A stretch of 64,000 nucleotides of DNA from Bryobacteraceae bacterium (GTDB lineage Bacteria; Acidobacteriota; Terriglobia; Bryobacterales; Bryobacteraceae): contig BPGE01000001.1 in assembly GCA_026002875.1 (NCBI GenBank), positions 3,162,001 through 3,226,000 on the forward strand, read 5' to 3'. Shown here one piece after another: positions 36,257 through 45,591 of the stretch. Both the position numbers and the translations under genes were made by a program. The notes under the pieces were generated by a model that saw nothing but the letters and a program-made list of their open reading frames with translations, had not been told where the DNA came from and made no database searches. How positions within the stretch are numbered: position 1 is the first letter of the stretch; each line of letters begins with the position of its first letter.

Positions 36257-36900
36257 TTCACAGCGGTCCAGCAGAGGAACAGCCCGTCCGGGGCCACATC
36301 TTCCCAGTATGAGATGGGACGGCAGGCCGCGTCGCGGCAGTGCCGGCGGAGAAGCCCCAGCAGTTCCTCTTCCCGGAACCACTTCTCCCAGGGAGGCGTC
36401 TCCAGCCGCCCCCACTGCCGCGCGTTCTTGTCGATGATCACCAGCCTCCCGCCGGGCTTCAGGACGCGGCAGAGTTCGGCCACGGCGGCTTTGATATCGA
36501 CGGCGTGCTCCAGCGACTCGGTCGCGTAAACAGCCTCGAATGCCGCCTCTCCGAATGGCAGTTCCAGCATCGAGCCCGCCACGCGCCGCAGCTCCGGCGG
36601 CGCGCTCCGCAGCATCGCCGTGGCCAGGTCCAGCGCCACCACCTGCGCCTCCGGGTAGGCGCTCTTCACATGAACGGCGAAACGCCCCTTCCCGCAGCCC
36701 GCGTCCAGCACGCGAGCGCCCTGCCCCAGCGGCGCGATCCCTTCGACCACGGCCCGGACATGCAGAATCCGCGGATCGATCGTCGACGGAAAATGCTCCT
36801 CGTCGGCAGCAGCTTCCTCAAACGAACGCCGGATCTCGGCGGCGAGATCCGGCGTCAGGGAGGCTCTCCGCCTCCGGAACAGGCGTGCAAACAGGCTCAT
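36253..36900 (-). CDS. Class I SAM-dependent methyltransferase
   Basis: A 215-aa Rossmann-fold methyltransferase. Motif I is VLDAGCGKGRFA, followed by VVALDLATAML (adenosine-binding acidic strand) and a VYATESLEHAVD motif. The pattern is of the type 11 small-molecule/ubiquinone-like group; the acceptor is unknown. The ATG at 36900 shares one base with the phosphofructokinase stop (TGATG); TTG 36903 is a possible alternative. Its stop overlaps the next gene. Its position between a glycolytic enzyme and an amino acid enzyme gives no obvious substrate. Confidence 0.8.
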   Translation of the reverse strand: MSLFARLFRRRRASLTPDLAAEIRRSFEEAAADEEHFPSTIDPRILHVRAVVEGIAPLGQGARVLDAGCGKGRFAVHVKSAYPEAQVVALDLATAMLRSAPPELRRVAGSMLELPFGEAAFEAVYATESLEHAVDIKAAVAELCRVLKPGGRLVIIDKNARQWGRLETPPWEKWFREEELLGLLRRHCRDAACRPISYWEDVAPDGLFLCWTAVK

Positions 36901-38081
36901 CAAAGCTTGCTGAGGAACACCGGCAGGCCGCGCTTGCCGTTGTAGCTGGGCCGGTAGCGCTCCGTGTTGTACATCGTCGCCACGTCCACCTTGCGCGGCC
37001 CCAGCTTCGGATCCGGGATCTCCACCAGCTCGAAGCAGCCATTGACGATGCCCGTCATCAGACCGCTCTTGCCCTCCTCAAGCGCATCCATGGCCATGTT
37101 GCCGAACGTGCAGGCCACCAGCTTGTCGACGAAATCGGGGTCGCCCGAGCGCAGGTCGTAAGTCAGGTCGCTGACGATCGTCTCCTCGCCTGCGCGCGCC
37201 TTGATCTCCGCCGCAAGGTCGTCGCCCACATTGGCCTTCTTGCGGTGGCCGTAGGCGTCAGCTTCGCCGTAGTGCTTCACCTGATAGCCTTCCCACTCGG
37301 CGCCTTCCGACAGGATCACCAGCGAGTAGTTCGACGGATTGTTCCGCTTGTCCTCTACCAGCAGGCTGATCAGCTTGTCGAGGTTCACTTTGTACTCGGG
37401 AATCACGCAGCGGATGTTGGTGACGTAAGCCGTGTAGAGCGCCGTGAAGCCCGCATCACGGCCGAAAACCCGGAAGATGCCGATGCGCTCGTGCGAGCCG
37501 ACCGTCGTCCGCTGCCGCTGGATGGCCGAGTCGGCGCGCGTGATCGCCGTCGAGAAGCCGATGCAGTACTCCGTGTTTCGCACGTCGTTGTCCATCGTCT
37601 TCGGGATGGCCATGATCTTCACGCCTTCATCGTGCAACCGCCGCGCGTAGCTCAGCGTGTCGTCGCCGCCGATGGCGATCACCGTGTCCGCTCCCAGCCG
37701 CTCGAGGTTCTTCAGCACGGCGCTGGTCACGTCGTAGGTGACCATCTTCTGCCCGTCCTTCTCCGTCTCCCGCGTCGGGAAGCTCATGCCCTTCAGATGC
37801 TCGGGCAGGCTCTTCATCCTGGCCGGATTCGTCCGTGAAGAGTGGAGGAATGTGCCGCCCGTGCGGTCGATCGTGCGCGTGTTCAGCGGCGTCAGCTGCA
37901 GCGTGTAGCGGGACACGCTGGCCGGATCGTCCATGTTCAGATGGGTAAGTCCTTCCCATCCGCGGCGGATGCCGAGCACTTCGTAACCGATCGAGCAGCC
38001 GCGATAGGTGACCTGCTTGATGACGGCGTTCAGTCCGGGAACGTCGCCGCCGCCGGTGAGGATCGCAATTCGCTTGGCCAT
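36900..38081 (-). CDS. pfp: 6-phosphofructokinase, probably pyrophosphate-dependent
   Basis: Phosphorylates fructose 6-phosphate to fructose 1,6-bisphosphate. The 393-aa protein has the PFK fold with GGGDVPGLN near the N-terminus. The donor-selecting positions are informative: GGDDT at 138-142 has Asp141 where ATP enzymes have Gly, and PKTMDND at 160-166 has Lys161 where ATP enzymes have Gly. Asp plus Lys is the signature of PPi-dependent phosphofructokinases, so the reaction is probably reversible and PPi-linked. The start at 38081 is the conserved MAKRIAIL, with AGGAG 7 bases upstream; a 14-codon extension is possible but unlikely. It heads a four-gene overlapping operon. I rate the donor assignment as strong but indirect. 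Confidence 0.88.
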   Translation of the reverse strand: MAKRIAILTGGGDVPGLNAVIKQVTYRGCSIGYEVLGIRRGWEGLTHLNMDDPASVSRYTLQLTPLNTRTIDRTGGTFLHSSRTNPARMKSLPEHLKGMSFPTRETEKDGQKMVTYDVTSAVLKNLERLGADTVIAIGGDDTLSYARRLHDEGVKIMAIPKTMDNDVRNTEYCIGFSTAITRADSAIQRQRTTVGSHERIGIFRVFGRDAGFTALYTAYVTNIRCVIPEYKVNLDKLISLLVEDKRNNPSNYSLVILSEGAEWEGYQVKHYGEADAYGHRKKANVGDDLAAEIKARAGEETIVSDLTYDLRSGDPDFVDKLVACTFGNMAMDALEEGKSGLMTGIVNGCFELVEIPDPKLGPRKVDVATMYNTERYRPSYNGKRGLPVFLSKL

Positions 38082-38127
38082 TCTGTCTCCTGGTCCTGAA
38101 AAAAGATGAAGGGGGTCGGTCAAAATC

Positions 38128-38133
38128 AGTATA
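38128..38133 (-). promoter_or_regulatory. Candidate -10 of the pfp operon
   Basis: TATACT on the minus strand, 46 bases before the ATG at 38081. The -35 region is not recognisable. Confidence 0.4.
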
Positions 38134-38159
38134 ACTGGTCTGATATGCGCGGCGCGGCT

Positions 38160-39503
38160 TCAGCGCCGCAGGAGCTCCTCAAACGCCGCCGCCAGAAGCG
38201 GAGCCGCTTCCGGCCCCGTCGAGTTCACCTCCCCGTACCACGGCTTCGTGGCGCCGAAGGTGTACGGGGGCTTTTCGTCCCACTGGCACTTCGGCAGAAT
38301 GTAGCCGATCTCGTCGTTGGCCAGCCCGAACAGCATCCGGTACGGCGCCGACAGCATCTTTTTGAGCGGCTTCTCCACGGGCGCATCGGGGAAATCCGCG
38401 TTCGGATCGCACACCGCCCCGCCCACGCTCAGCTCCGGATACAGCTCGCCGGGCACGAGCGCCGCTTCCACTACCGCGCGCGCGCCGCGCGCGAACCGAA
38501 GGTAACCAACCGGCGACTCCGTCCCTGCGTTCTTCATCGGCTTCCGGCCGCTGAACAGGCCGATCTTCGACGCCATCAGGAACAGCGGATTCGACACCGG
38601 GAAAGACACCAGCTTCTCGCGGTACTCGATCGTGTCGATCCGCTCGGCCCGGGCTTTCTTCTGCGACTCCATGACATGCCGCGCCGCATACCGCCCCACC
38701 AGCTCCGCCATGCGGAAGCTGTCTTCCGGCGCGGGCCGGCCTGTCTCGGGATCAGGGATCTTCGCCCCCAGCGGCGACTGCATCCCGCCCAGGGCGCCGT
38801 TCACAAAGACGACGGTCCCGAAGCCCGCCGCCTCCAGCGCCTCCCGCGTGTAGTGCACGTAATCGGACGTGATCAGCGTGTTCCTGCTCCCCAGCGCCTC
38901 CGGATGGTTGTTCCAGTTCACCAGCGTGGCGATGGCGCGCCCGCGCCGGTCGCGGAACACAAGCGAGAGGATCTCGGGATCGTGCACGACGGGCGGACGC
39001 GAGTCGTCATAGTAAGTGGCGACGTCCGGCGGGGTCGCCGCCGCAGGAAACATCCTCGCCGGCTGCAGCCTCGCGATCGCCTCCCGCGCCGCCGCCGCAG
39101 TTTCCTCGATCACGAACCGGTTGTAAGACTCGTCCAGCCCGCTCACCGTCTGCTTCGGCCCCCACTGCCCCATCGTGTCGGGGCCTTCATGCACATGGGT
39201 GGCGGCAACGATCACGCGCGCGCCGGGCACCGCGGCGCGAATCCGCTCGACGTCGTCGTGGAACAGCCCGATCAGGTCGACCGCGCAGATCGCCGCCGGC
39301 TCGCCGCCTGCGCGCACCGCCACGCACCGCGCCCACAGGTCATCGTGAACGCCCGTGGCCACGCGGTTGTTGCCGAAGCCCGCCATGTACACGGGCCGGT
39401 CGAGAGAGGGCGTGATCTTCCGCGCCGCCGCACCGGCTTCCAGGCGGCCGGCGGCGCTGACGGGGAAACACCCGGCGAGGGCGAGCAGAGCCAGCTTCCG
39501 CAT
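38160..39503 (-). CDS. Neutral/alkaline ceramidase N-terminal-like exported protein
   Basis: A 447-aa protein with a signal peptide (about residues 1-17) and homology to the N-terminal zinc domain of neutral ceramidases. The first family landmark is 'AGAAARKITPSLDRPVYMAGFG', and the zinc site appears as 'ATHVHEGPD' and 'NWNNHPE' (His and Asn ligands). It lacks the C-terminal immunoglobulin-like domain of true ceramidases. Such short members are common in Acidobacteria and Planctomycetes, with substrate unknown, perhaps glycosylated or N-acylated lipids. It is separated from the pfp gene by 78 bases and lies downstream of the EF-G-like gene. Confidence 0.8.
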   Translation of the reverse strand: MRKLALLALAGCFPVSAAGRLEAGAAARKITPSLDRPVYMAGFGNNRVATGVHDDLWARCVAVRAGGEPAAICAVDLIGLFHDDVERIRAAVPGARVIVAATHVHEGPDTMGQWGPKQTVSGLDESYNRFVIEETAAAAREAIARLQPARMFPAAATPPDVATYYDDSRPPVVHDPEILSLVFRDRRGRAIATLVNWNNHPEALGSRNTLITSDYVHYTREALEAAGFGTVVFVNGALGGMQSPLGAKIPDPETGRPAPEDSFRMAELVGRYAARHVMESQKKARAERIDTIEYREKLVSFPVSNPLFLMASKIGLFSGRKPMKNAGTESPVGYLRFARGARAVVEAALVPGELYPELSVGGAVCDPNADFPDAPVEKPLKKMLSAPYRMLFGLANDEIGYILPKCQWDEKPPYTFGATKPWYGEVNSTGPEAAPLLAAAFEELLRR

Positions 39504-39569
39504 ACACCGATTGTGCCCTGCCCGGCCCTCCGTCTGCAGGCCGTGTCAAAGCACTGCCAGTGCAGGCTC

Positions 39570-41666
39570 TTACTCTTCTTCCTCCGCCACGCCCGCCGCC
39601 GCGGCTTTGTAGGCGGCGATGATTTTCTCCGCCTGCGCCTGCGGCACGAAGTCGTAGTGCGAGAACTCCATCGTGTAGGACGCGCGGCCCTGCGTGATCG
39701 ACGTCAGGTCGTTCTGATACGTCAGCATCTCCGCCATCGGCACCTGCGCCCGGATGATCTGCGTCGAGCCCTTCGTGTCCATGCCGGTGATGCGCCCGCG
39801 CCGCCCGTTCAGGTCCGACATCAGGTCGCCGGCGAACTCCACCGGCGCCTGCACCTCCACCTTCATGATCGGCTCCAGCAGCGCCGGCTTGGCCTGCTCC
39901 ATCGCCAGTTTGAACGCTTTGCGCCCGGCGATCTTGAAGGCCATTTCCGACGAGTCGACTTCATGGTAGGAACCGTCGTACAGCGTCACCTTGAAGTCGA
40001 CCACCGGATAGCCCGCCAGATAGCCCTTCGCGGCAGCTTCCAGAATGCCCTTCTCCACCGCCGGGATGAACTGCTTCGGAATCGCGCCGCCGAAGATCGA
40101 GTTGACGAACTCGAACCCCTTGCCGCGCTCCAGCGGCTCCATCTTGATCTTGCAGTCGCCGAACTGCCCGTGGCCGCCCGTCTGCTTCTTGTGGCGCCCG
40201 TGCACGTCGGCGAACCCGCGGATCGTCTCCCGGTACGGAATCTTGGGCGCCCGCAGCTCCACTTCGACGTTGTAGCGCCGCTTCAGGCGGCTCACCGTGA
40301 TCTCCACGTGCTGCCCGCCCATGCCTGCCAGCAGGAACTCGTTCGTCTGCGGGTCGCGATAAAACCGCAGCCCCGGATCCTCTTCCAGAATCCGTGCCAC
40401 GGCGTTGCCCATGCGGTCTTCGTCATTGCGGCTCTTGGCGGCAATCGCATACGCAATGGAGGGCTCCGGGATCTGCACCCGCGGATACTCGATCGAGTCG
40501 CCCTTCTCGCACAGCGTGTCGCCGGTGAGCACGTCCTTCAGCTTCGCCACCACGCCGATGTCGCCCGCATGCAGCTCGTTCACCGGCAGCAGCTGCTTGC
40601 CGAACGGCACGCTCAGGTGCGACAGCCGCTCCTGGCTCTTCGACCGCATGCAGATCAGGTTCGCGTCGTTCTTCAGCACGCCGGTGCATACCTTGAAGTA
40701 CGACAGCCGCCCGGCGAACGGATCGGCCACGGTCTTGAACACGTACGCCGTCACATGGTCCTTGTCCGTGATCGCCTTGAACTCTTCGTGGTCGCCCACC
40801 ATCGCGCGGATCGCCGGATGCTCCGTCGGATTCGGGCAGAAGGCCAGCATGAAATTCATCGCCAGGTCCGCGCCGATGTTCAGCAGCGACGAGCCGCACA
40901 GGATCGGGAAGATCCGGTCTTCCTTCACGGCGTCATGCAGGCCGGACATGATGTCTTCCGGAGGCAGCGTGCCCTGCTCGAAGAACCGCTCCATCAGCTC
41001 GTCCTTGCCCTCGGCGATCATCTCGATCAGAGCCGCGTGCGCTTTCTCCGCCTGCTCCTTCAACGCGTCAGGAATCGGAATCTCTCTGCCCTTCCCGTCC
41101 CCCTCAGGCGTGTACTCGAACGCCTTCATCTCGATCAGATCGACGATGCCGCGGAAGTCCCGCTCCGCCCCGATCGGCAGCTGCACCGGAATCGCGTGCC
41201 GCCCGAACACCTCCACGATGTTGTCCACCACGCGCTGGAAGTCCGCCCGCTCCCGGTCCAGCTTGTTGACGAAAAACGCCCGCGGCAGCTGGAACCCTTC
41301 GGCGTACTCCCACACCTTCTCCGTCACCACCTCCACGCCCGCCACGCCGTCCACCAGGATCAGCGCCGAATCCGCCGCGCCCATCGAGATCTTCGCGTCG
41401 TATGTAAAAAGGCTGAAGCCGGGCGTGTCGAACAGATTCAGCTTCTTCTTGTTCCACTCCACCGCCGCCAGCGACGTCGAGATGGTGATCTTCCGCGCGA
41501 TCTCCTCGTCGTCGTAATCGGTGACCGTGTTGCCCTCGTCCACCCGGGTCAGGCGGTTCGTCGCCCCAGCCGTGTACAGCATGGCCGCCACCAGCGACGT
41601 CTTCCCGCTGTTGCCGTGGCCGACGAGGGCCACGTTTCGGACATCGGTGCTTTCGTAGATCTTCAC
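39570..41666 (-). CDS. fusA2-like: Elongation factor G-like protein
   Basis: A 698-aa translational GTPase of the second EF-G type. The P-loop is GHGNSGKTS, with DTPGF and NKLDRE as the further G motifs, and the remaining domains II to V are present at usual length. The P-loop differs from classical EF-G (AHIDAGKTT), and the C-terminus lacks the usual residue pattern of the tRNA-like tip. This subgroup is often a second copy with poor activity in ordinary translocation. The start is GTG 41666, with GGAG 8 bases upstream; an upstream in-frame methionine would add a 16-residue stretch with no homology. A GGCCCC-TCA-GGGGCC hairpin lies in the leader. Confidence 0.85.
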   Translation of the reverse strand: MKIYESTDVRNVALVGHGNSGKTSLVAAMLYTAGATNRLTRVDEGNTVTDYDDEEIARKITISTSLAAVEWNKKKLNLFDTPGFSLFTYDAKISMGAADSALILVDGVAGVEVVTEKVWEYAEGFQLPRAFFVNKLDRERADFQRVVDNIVEVFGRHAIPVQLPIGAERDFRGIVDLIEMKAFEYTPEGDGKGREIPIPDALKEQAEKAHAALIEMIAEGKDELMERFFEQGTLPPEDIMSGLHDAVKEDRIFPILCGSSLLNIGADLAMNFMLAFCPNPTEHPAIRAMVGDHEEFKAITDKDHVTAYVFKTVADPFAGRLSYFKVCTGVLKNDANLICMRSKSQERLSHLSVPFGKQLLPVNELHAGDIGVVAKLKDVLTGDTLCEKGDSIEYPRVQIPEPSIAYAIAAKSRNDEDRMGNAVARILEEDPGLRFYRDPQTNEFLLAGMGGQHVEITVSRLKRRYNVEVELRAPKIPYRETIRGFADVHGRHKKQTGGHGQFGDCKIKMEPLERGKGFEFVNSIFGGAIPKQFIPAVEKGILEAAAKGYLAGYPVVDFKVTLYDGSYHEVDSSEMAFKIAGRKAFKLAMEQAKPALLEPIMKVEVQAPVEFAGDLMSDLNGRRGRITGMDTKGSTQIIRAQVPMAEMLTYQNDLTSITQGRASYTMEFSHYDFVPQAQAEKIIAAYKAAAAGVAEEEE

Positions 41667-41697
41667 AGGGCACGCTCCAGGAATGTTCGTACTGTAC

Positions 41698-41712
41698 GGC
41701 CCCTCAGGGGCC
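41698..41712 (-). promoter_or_regulatory. Perfect hairpin in the EF-G-like leader
   Basis: A 6-bp perfect stem (GGCCCC / GGGGCC) with a TCA/TGA loop, 31 bases before the GTG start of the EF-G-like gene. TATGCT and TACGAT lie about 15 to 25 bases further upstream and could be -10 elements. It may influence translation initiation, but no regulator is known. Confidence 0.3.
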
Positions 41713-41840
41713 ATCTAGGCCGCATCGTAGCATAATTGACATCCTGAATTCTGGACGGAAGTGTCTGGAAATCCGCGCGCTCTCCGCTCCGGCCGGAAAC
41801 CGCCTCGCGAAGCCGGGAATACACTGAAGGCGGTGACGCC

Positions 41841-43187
41841 ATGAAGACCATCATCGAGCCGTTCCGCATCAAGAGCGTCGAGCCGCTGCGCCACACGACC
41901 CGCGAAGAGCGCCAGGAGGTCCTCCGCCAGGCGGGCTACAACCTGTTCCTCGTGCCCGCCGCCGAGATCCTGATCGACCTCCTCACCGACTCCGGCACCT
42001 CTGCCATGTCCACCGAGCAGTGGGCTGCCATGATGCGCGGCGACGAGTCCTACGCCGGCAGCGAATCCTACTTCCGCCTCAAACGCGTCGTCGAGAACCT
42101 CACCGGCTTCCGCCACGTCATCCCCACGCATCAGGGGCGCGCCGCCGAGCGCATCCTCTTTACCTGCCTCTGCAAGCCCGGCCACGTCGTCCCGAACAAC
42201 ACCCACTTCGACACCACCCGCGCCAACATCGAATTCACTGGCGCCGAAGCCGTCGATCTCCCTCTCCCGGAAGCCGCAGACACCCAGGCGCCGCTCCCAT
42301 TCAAAGGCGGCATGGACGTTGCCGCGCTCGAGCGGCTCATCGAAGAGCGCGGCCGCGGGCGAATCCCCCTCATCATGCTCACCGTCACCAACAACAGCGG
42401 CGGGGGCCAGCCTGTTTCCATGGCCAACATCGAGGCCGTCAGCCGCGTCGCCCGCGGCCACGGAATCCCGTTCTACATCGACGCCTGCCGCTTCGCCGAA
42501 AACGCCTGGTTCATCCGCGAGCGCGAGCCCGGCTACCACGACTGGTCCCCGTTCGACATCGCCCGCAAGATGTTTTCCCTCGCCGACGGCTGCACCTTCT
42601 CGGCCAAGAAAGACGCCTTCGCCAACATCGGCGGCCTGCTCTGCACCAACGATGACGCGCTCGCCCGTCAGGAAAAGGACCTGCTCATCCTCACCGAAGG
42701 CTTCCCGACCTACGGCGGCCTTGCCGGCCGCGATCTGGAAGCCATCGCCGTCGGTCTCCAGGAAGTGCTCGACCCCGATTACCTCCGCTACCGGATTGCC
42801 TCCACCACATACCTCGGCCGTCACCTCGCTTCAGGCGGCGTGCCCATCGTCGAGCCGCCCGGCGGCCATGCCATCTACATCGACGCCGGCCGCATGCTGC
42901 CCCACATCCCGCGCCACCAGTTCCCCGGCCAGTCTCTCGCTGTGGAGCTCTTCCTCCACGCCGGCATCCGCAGCGTCGAGATCGGCTCCGTGATGTTCGG
43001 CGAGCACGCCCGCAACGAACTCCTCCGCCTCGCCATCCCGCGCCGCGTCTATACCCAGAGCCACATTGATTACGTCGTCGAAGCCATCCTTGAGGTCAAC
43101 GCCCGCAAACACGAACTGCGCGGCTACCGCATCGTCGAACAGCCGGAGTTCCTCCGCCACTTCTCCTGCCGCTTCGAGCCTCTCTGA
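41841..43187 (+). CDS. tnaA: Tryptophanase-type beta-eliminating lyase
   Basis: A 448-aa PLP-dependent lyase of the tryptophanase/tyrosine phenol-lyase family. The PLP lysine is K257 in FSAKKDA. The residues that separate the two enzymes point to tryptophanase: the region reads VEIGS, as in TnaA, where tyrosine phenol-lyase has MERG with the substrate-binding arginine. YTQSH also matches TnaA's YTQTH. It would cleave tryptophan to indole, pyruvate and ammonia. No tryptophan transporter or TnaC-like leader peptide is visible upstream. The start at 41841 follows GAAGGCGG; TACACT (41820-41825) is a possible -10. Confidence 0.85.
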   Translation: MKTIIEPFRIKSVEPLRHTTREERQEVLRQAGYNLFLVPAAEILIDLLTDSGTSAMSTEQWAAMMRGDESYAGSESYFRLKRVVENLTGFRHVIPTHQGRAAERILFTCLCKPGHVVPNNTHFDTTRANIEFTGAEAVDLPLPEAADTQAPLPFKGGMDVAALERLIEERGRGRIPLIMLTVTNNSGGGQPVSMANIEAVSRVARGHGIPFYIDACRFAENAWFIREREPGYHDWSPFDIARKMFSLADGCTFSAKKDAFANIGGLLCTNDDALARQEKDLLILTEGFPTYGGLAGRDLEAIAVGLQEVLDPDYLRYRIASTTYLGRHLASGGVPIVEPPGGHAIYIDAGRMLPHIPRHQFPGQSLAVELFLHAGIRSVEIGSVMFGEHARNELLRLAIPRRVYTQSHIDYVVEAILEVNARKHELRGYRIVEQPEFLRHFSCRFEPL

Positions 43188-43402
43188 GAAATGAGCCGGC
43201 GCCCCTGTTCGATGCACGGGGGCGGCCTGTCCGGTTGGTTCCTTACCCTTGCTTGTCCCCGCTCGGAACTGGCAATGAATGCTGCCATGGTCCTTCCGGC
43301 ATCCACAGCAGCTGCGGCGCGCTCGCCTCTGCAAGGTGGTAGGAAAAGGATTTCGACACCGGTCTCATCCACGCGGGCGTCCCACATCTCCCCCGGCCCG
43401 CG

Positions 43403-45472
43403 TCAGGGCGCGATCAGGAACTCCGCCCACTGCTCCGCGTATCCGCGCCGGCGGCCCTGCCGGTTCTCGACTGCCACCTGGAGCGCGTAAGCGCCCGGCG
43501 CAATGTTCTCGCGCAGGCGGAGGGCGCCGGACACCACGATCCCGCTTTCCGCATTTCGAAACGGGACAGCGCCCTCATGAACCAGCTCGCGCTCGCGCCA
43601 CAGCCGCACGGTTGCCTTCAGCCTTGCCGGGTCTCCCTTCACCAGCGAGGCGGCGAATTCCACCGTGTCACCCGGCCGGAAGCAGTGCGTGTCGAGGCCC
43701 AGCCAGCGATCCTGCTCCTCCCGGCCTCCGGCCAGAACTACGCTGGACAGCACCACGCGGTCCTTCTTCGGATCCGGGATCACGACGAATCGCGCGGCGC
43801 TGCCCACGCGTCCCGTGGCTGCGTCCCGCACCACGGCCCGCACCATGTGCGGCCCGCGCTTCTCGATGGGCATGTCCAGCACATAGCGCAGGCCGGCTTC
43901 TTGCACCTGTGCGCTCTGCTCGTCTCCCACACGGATTTCATAGCGCTTCGCGACAAAACCGGAAACCTCGTCGAGGCCGCGGATGGCGAAGACAAGCACT
44001 TCCAGCCGCAGCAGGCCGCTGCCGCTGGCATCCGAGTCCCAATGGAGCGCTTCGGCGCCGATGTGCAGCCAGCAGCGGATCACTGCTGCCTGCGGCTTCG
44101 CCTCTGAGTACAGCGCCCTCAGCGTCAGCGGGAATTGCCGCCAGGGAGCAGGACTCTGCGCCGCCGCGCGCAGCAGTTCGAGCGCCGGGCGCGGCGGCGC
44201 GGGCGTGTTCTCCAGCTCGGGTTCCAGGAATCCGGCCCGGGAGCGCACGCGCAGTCCGGGCCGCTTCACACGGACCTCGATCCTGCGGAACGCACCAGAA
44301 GCGTGGTCCCGGCGGCTCTCCAGAGGCGGGCGGCAGGTGATCAGGTAATAGCCATCCTGGTCTTCCAGAATCCGGTCCACGGCCCAGTTCAGGTCGTTTG
44401 TGTTCTCCATCGCACGGCCGCCGGTGGCTTCTGCCAGCAGGGCCAGCGTCTGCTGCTTCGCAAAGAATCGCTGCCGTGGGCCGCTCTTGATGCCGGAGAG
44501 CAGTTGTTCCAGTTGAAGATGGACCAGGTAGGGGGAAGGCGTTTCAACAAGACGCGCGTCGGCGCCGGCTTGCAATGGGAGGAGTCCCTCCGCGTGGACG
44601 GTGTTCAGAATGACGCCGGCGCGGTTGGCTCGGTCGATCACGCGGCGGAAAGCCCTCTGGAACTCCTCGTAAGTTGACTGCCCAGCGGCTGGAGGTTCAA
44701 TCCCATCGGAGAAGATCACCACGGCTTTTCTGCCGGGCAGCGGTTCGAGGAGATCGATGACCGACGTCACAGTTGCAAACAAAGCGAAGTGGGCTCGGCT
44801 GGCGCCCTGCGGGCCGGCCCAGGCGGCCAGCCGCTCCAGCGGAAAACCAGCCGAGGCAGACGTGCCCGGCTGGGCCTCACGCGGCTGGAAGGCTCGGAGA
44901 TTCCATGTCAGGCGGTCCGCCACAGACTCGAGCCACCGGCGGTCGTCAGTAAATAGGAAGAAACCGCCGCTGGAACGGCAGATCGCCACGGCATCGCCGT
45001 CCTGCATCTGCCTTTCGACGAATTGCCGCAACGCATGGCGCACGGCGTGGGCACTCTTGAAGGACAGGTTTAGGTCATCGGCCAGAAGAACGATCACCCT
45101 TTGCGGCAGACCGCGCAGGACCGGTTGCAGATTGGCGAGGGCTGGCTGTGGCGCGCGCGGCGGAGCGGCCTCCCGCGAAGTCCTGGATGGGCGGTGCTGC
45201 TCGATGTACGCGGCTTCGGTGACCGGCAGCGGCACACCGTCCAGAAAGACCTCGAAATCGGCGGCGGCGAGATCTTTCACTTTGCGGCCCTGCCGGTCGG
45301 TGACGACTGCGTCCACCTGCACCAGCGCCGTCTCGACACGGAACACAGGCGGGGAGGGCGGCGGTGTCACGGTCTGACCGTATCCAGCCAGCCCGGCAGC
45401 ACACAACCACAGAACGAGCCGGGATGAACCAGATCCGCGAAATCCCGCGCGTGGATGATCCATGCCTTCCAT
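43403..45472 (-). CDS. Secreted VWFA-domain protein, large form
   Basis: A 689-aa protein of the acidobacterial VWFA-related family (TIGR03436-like). A signal peptide is visible after about 10 residues (LVLWLCAAGLAGYGQ). The N-terminal segment has 'VQVDAVVTDRQGRKVKDLAAADFEVFLDG', and the VWA domain follows at about residues 115-380, with 'IFSDGIEPP' as a metal-site region. The C-terminal part has several beta-sandwich-like repeats. Starts at 45472 and 45463 are both possible; 45472 is used because it has an AGAG ribosome binding site. It lies 119 bases downstream of the cysteine-rich gene on the same strand, so the two may be cotranscribed. Confidence 0.8.
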   Translation of the reverse strand: MEGMDHPRAGFRGSGSSRLVLWLCAAGLAGYGQTVTPPPSPPVFRVETALVQVDAVVTDRQGRKVKDLAAADFEVFLDGVPLPVTEAAYIEQHRPSRTSREAAPPRAPQPALANLQPVLRGLPQRVIVLLADDLNLSFKSAHAVRHALRQFVERQMQDGDAVAICRSSGGFFLFTDDRRWLESVADRLTWNLRAFQPREAQPGTSASAGFPLERLAAWAGPQGASRAHFALFATVTSVIDLLEPLPGRKAVVIFSDGIEPPAAGQSTYEEFQRAFRRVIDRANRAGVILNTVHAEGLLPLQAGADARLVETPSPYLVHLQLEQLLSGIKSGPRQRFFAKQQTLALLAEATGGRAMENTNDLNWAVDRILEDQDGYYLITCRPPLESRRDHASGAFRRIEVRVKRPGLRVRSRAGFLEPELENTPAPPRPALELLRAAAQSPAPWRQFPLTLRALYSEAKPQAAVIRCWLHIGAEALHWDSDASGSGLLRLEVLVFAIRGLDEVSGFVAKRYEIRVGDEQSAQVQEAGLRYVLDMPIEKRGPHMVRAVVRDAATGRVGSAARFVVIPDPKKDRVVLSSVVLAGGREEQDRWLGLDTHCFRPGDTVEFAASLVKGDPARLKATVRLWRERELVHEGAVPFRNAESGIVVSGALRLRENIAPGAYALQVAVENRQGRRRGYAEQWAEFLIAP

Positions 45473-45591
45473 CCGGCCGGTCTCTTGCCTGTTTCGGTCC
45501 TCTCGCGGCACGGGCACATTCAATGCCGAATCCTCATCCGGCCAAGGACAACAGGACTCCAGCCACGAAGACGCGCCGTCCTCGCAACCCG

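Noticed and set aside
38106-41735. A plus-strand open frame of about 1200 codons across the ceramidase-like and EF-G-like genes
   Set aside because: It is antisense to two genes with recognisable families and has no start signal or homology.
41732-41825. A TTGACA (41732-41737) upstream of the tryptophanase gene as its -35
   Set aside because: The position 17 bases later reads AAGTGT, a poor -10. The TACACT at 41820 is a better candidate but has no matching -35.
43188-43402. Possible gene or terminator between the tryptophanase and VWA genes
   Set aside because: A 7-bp GC stem near 43200-43225 has no T-tract, and the short frames on both strands have no family resemblance.
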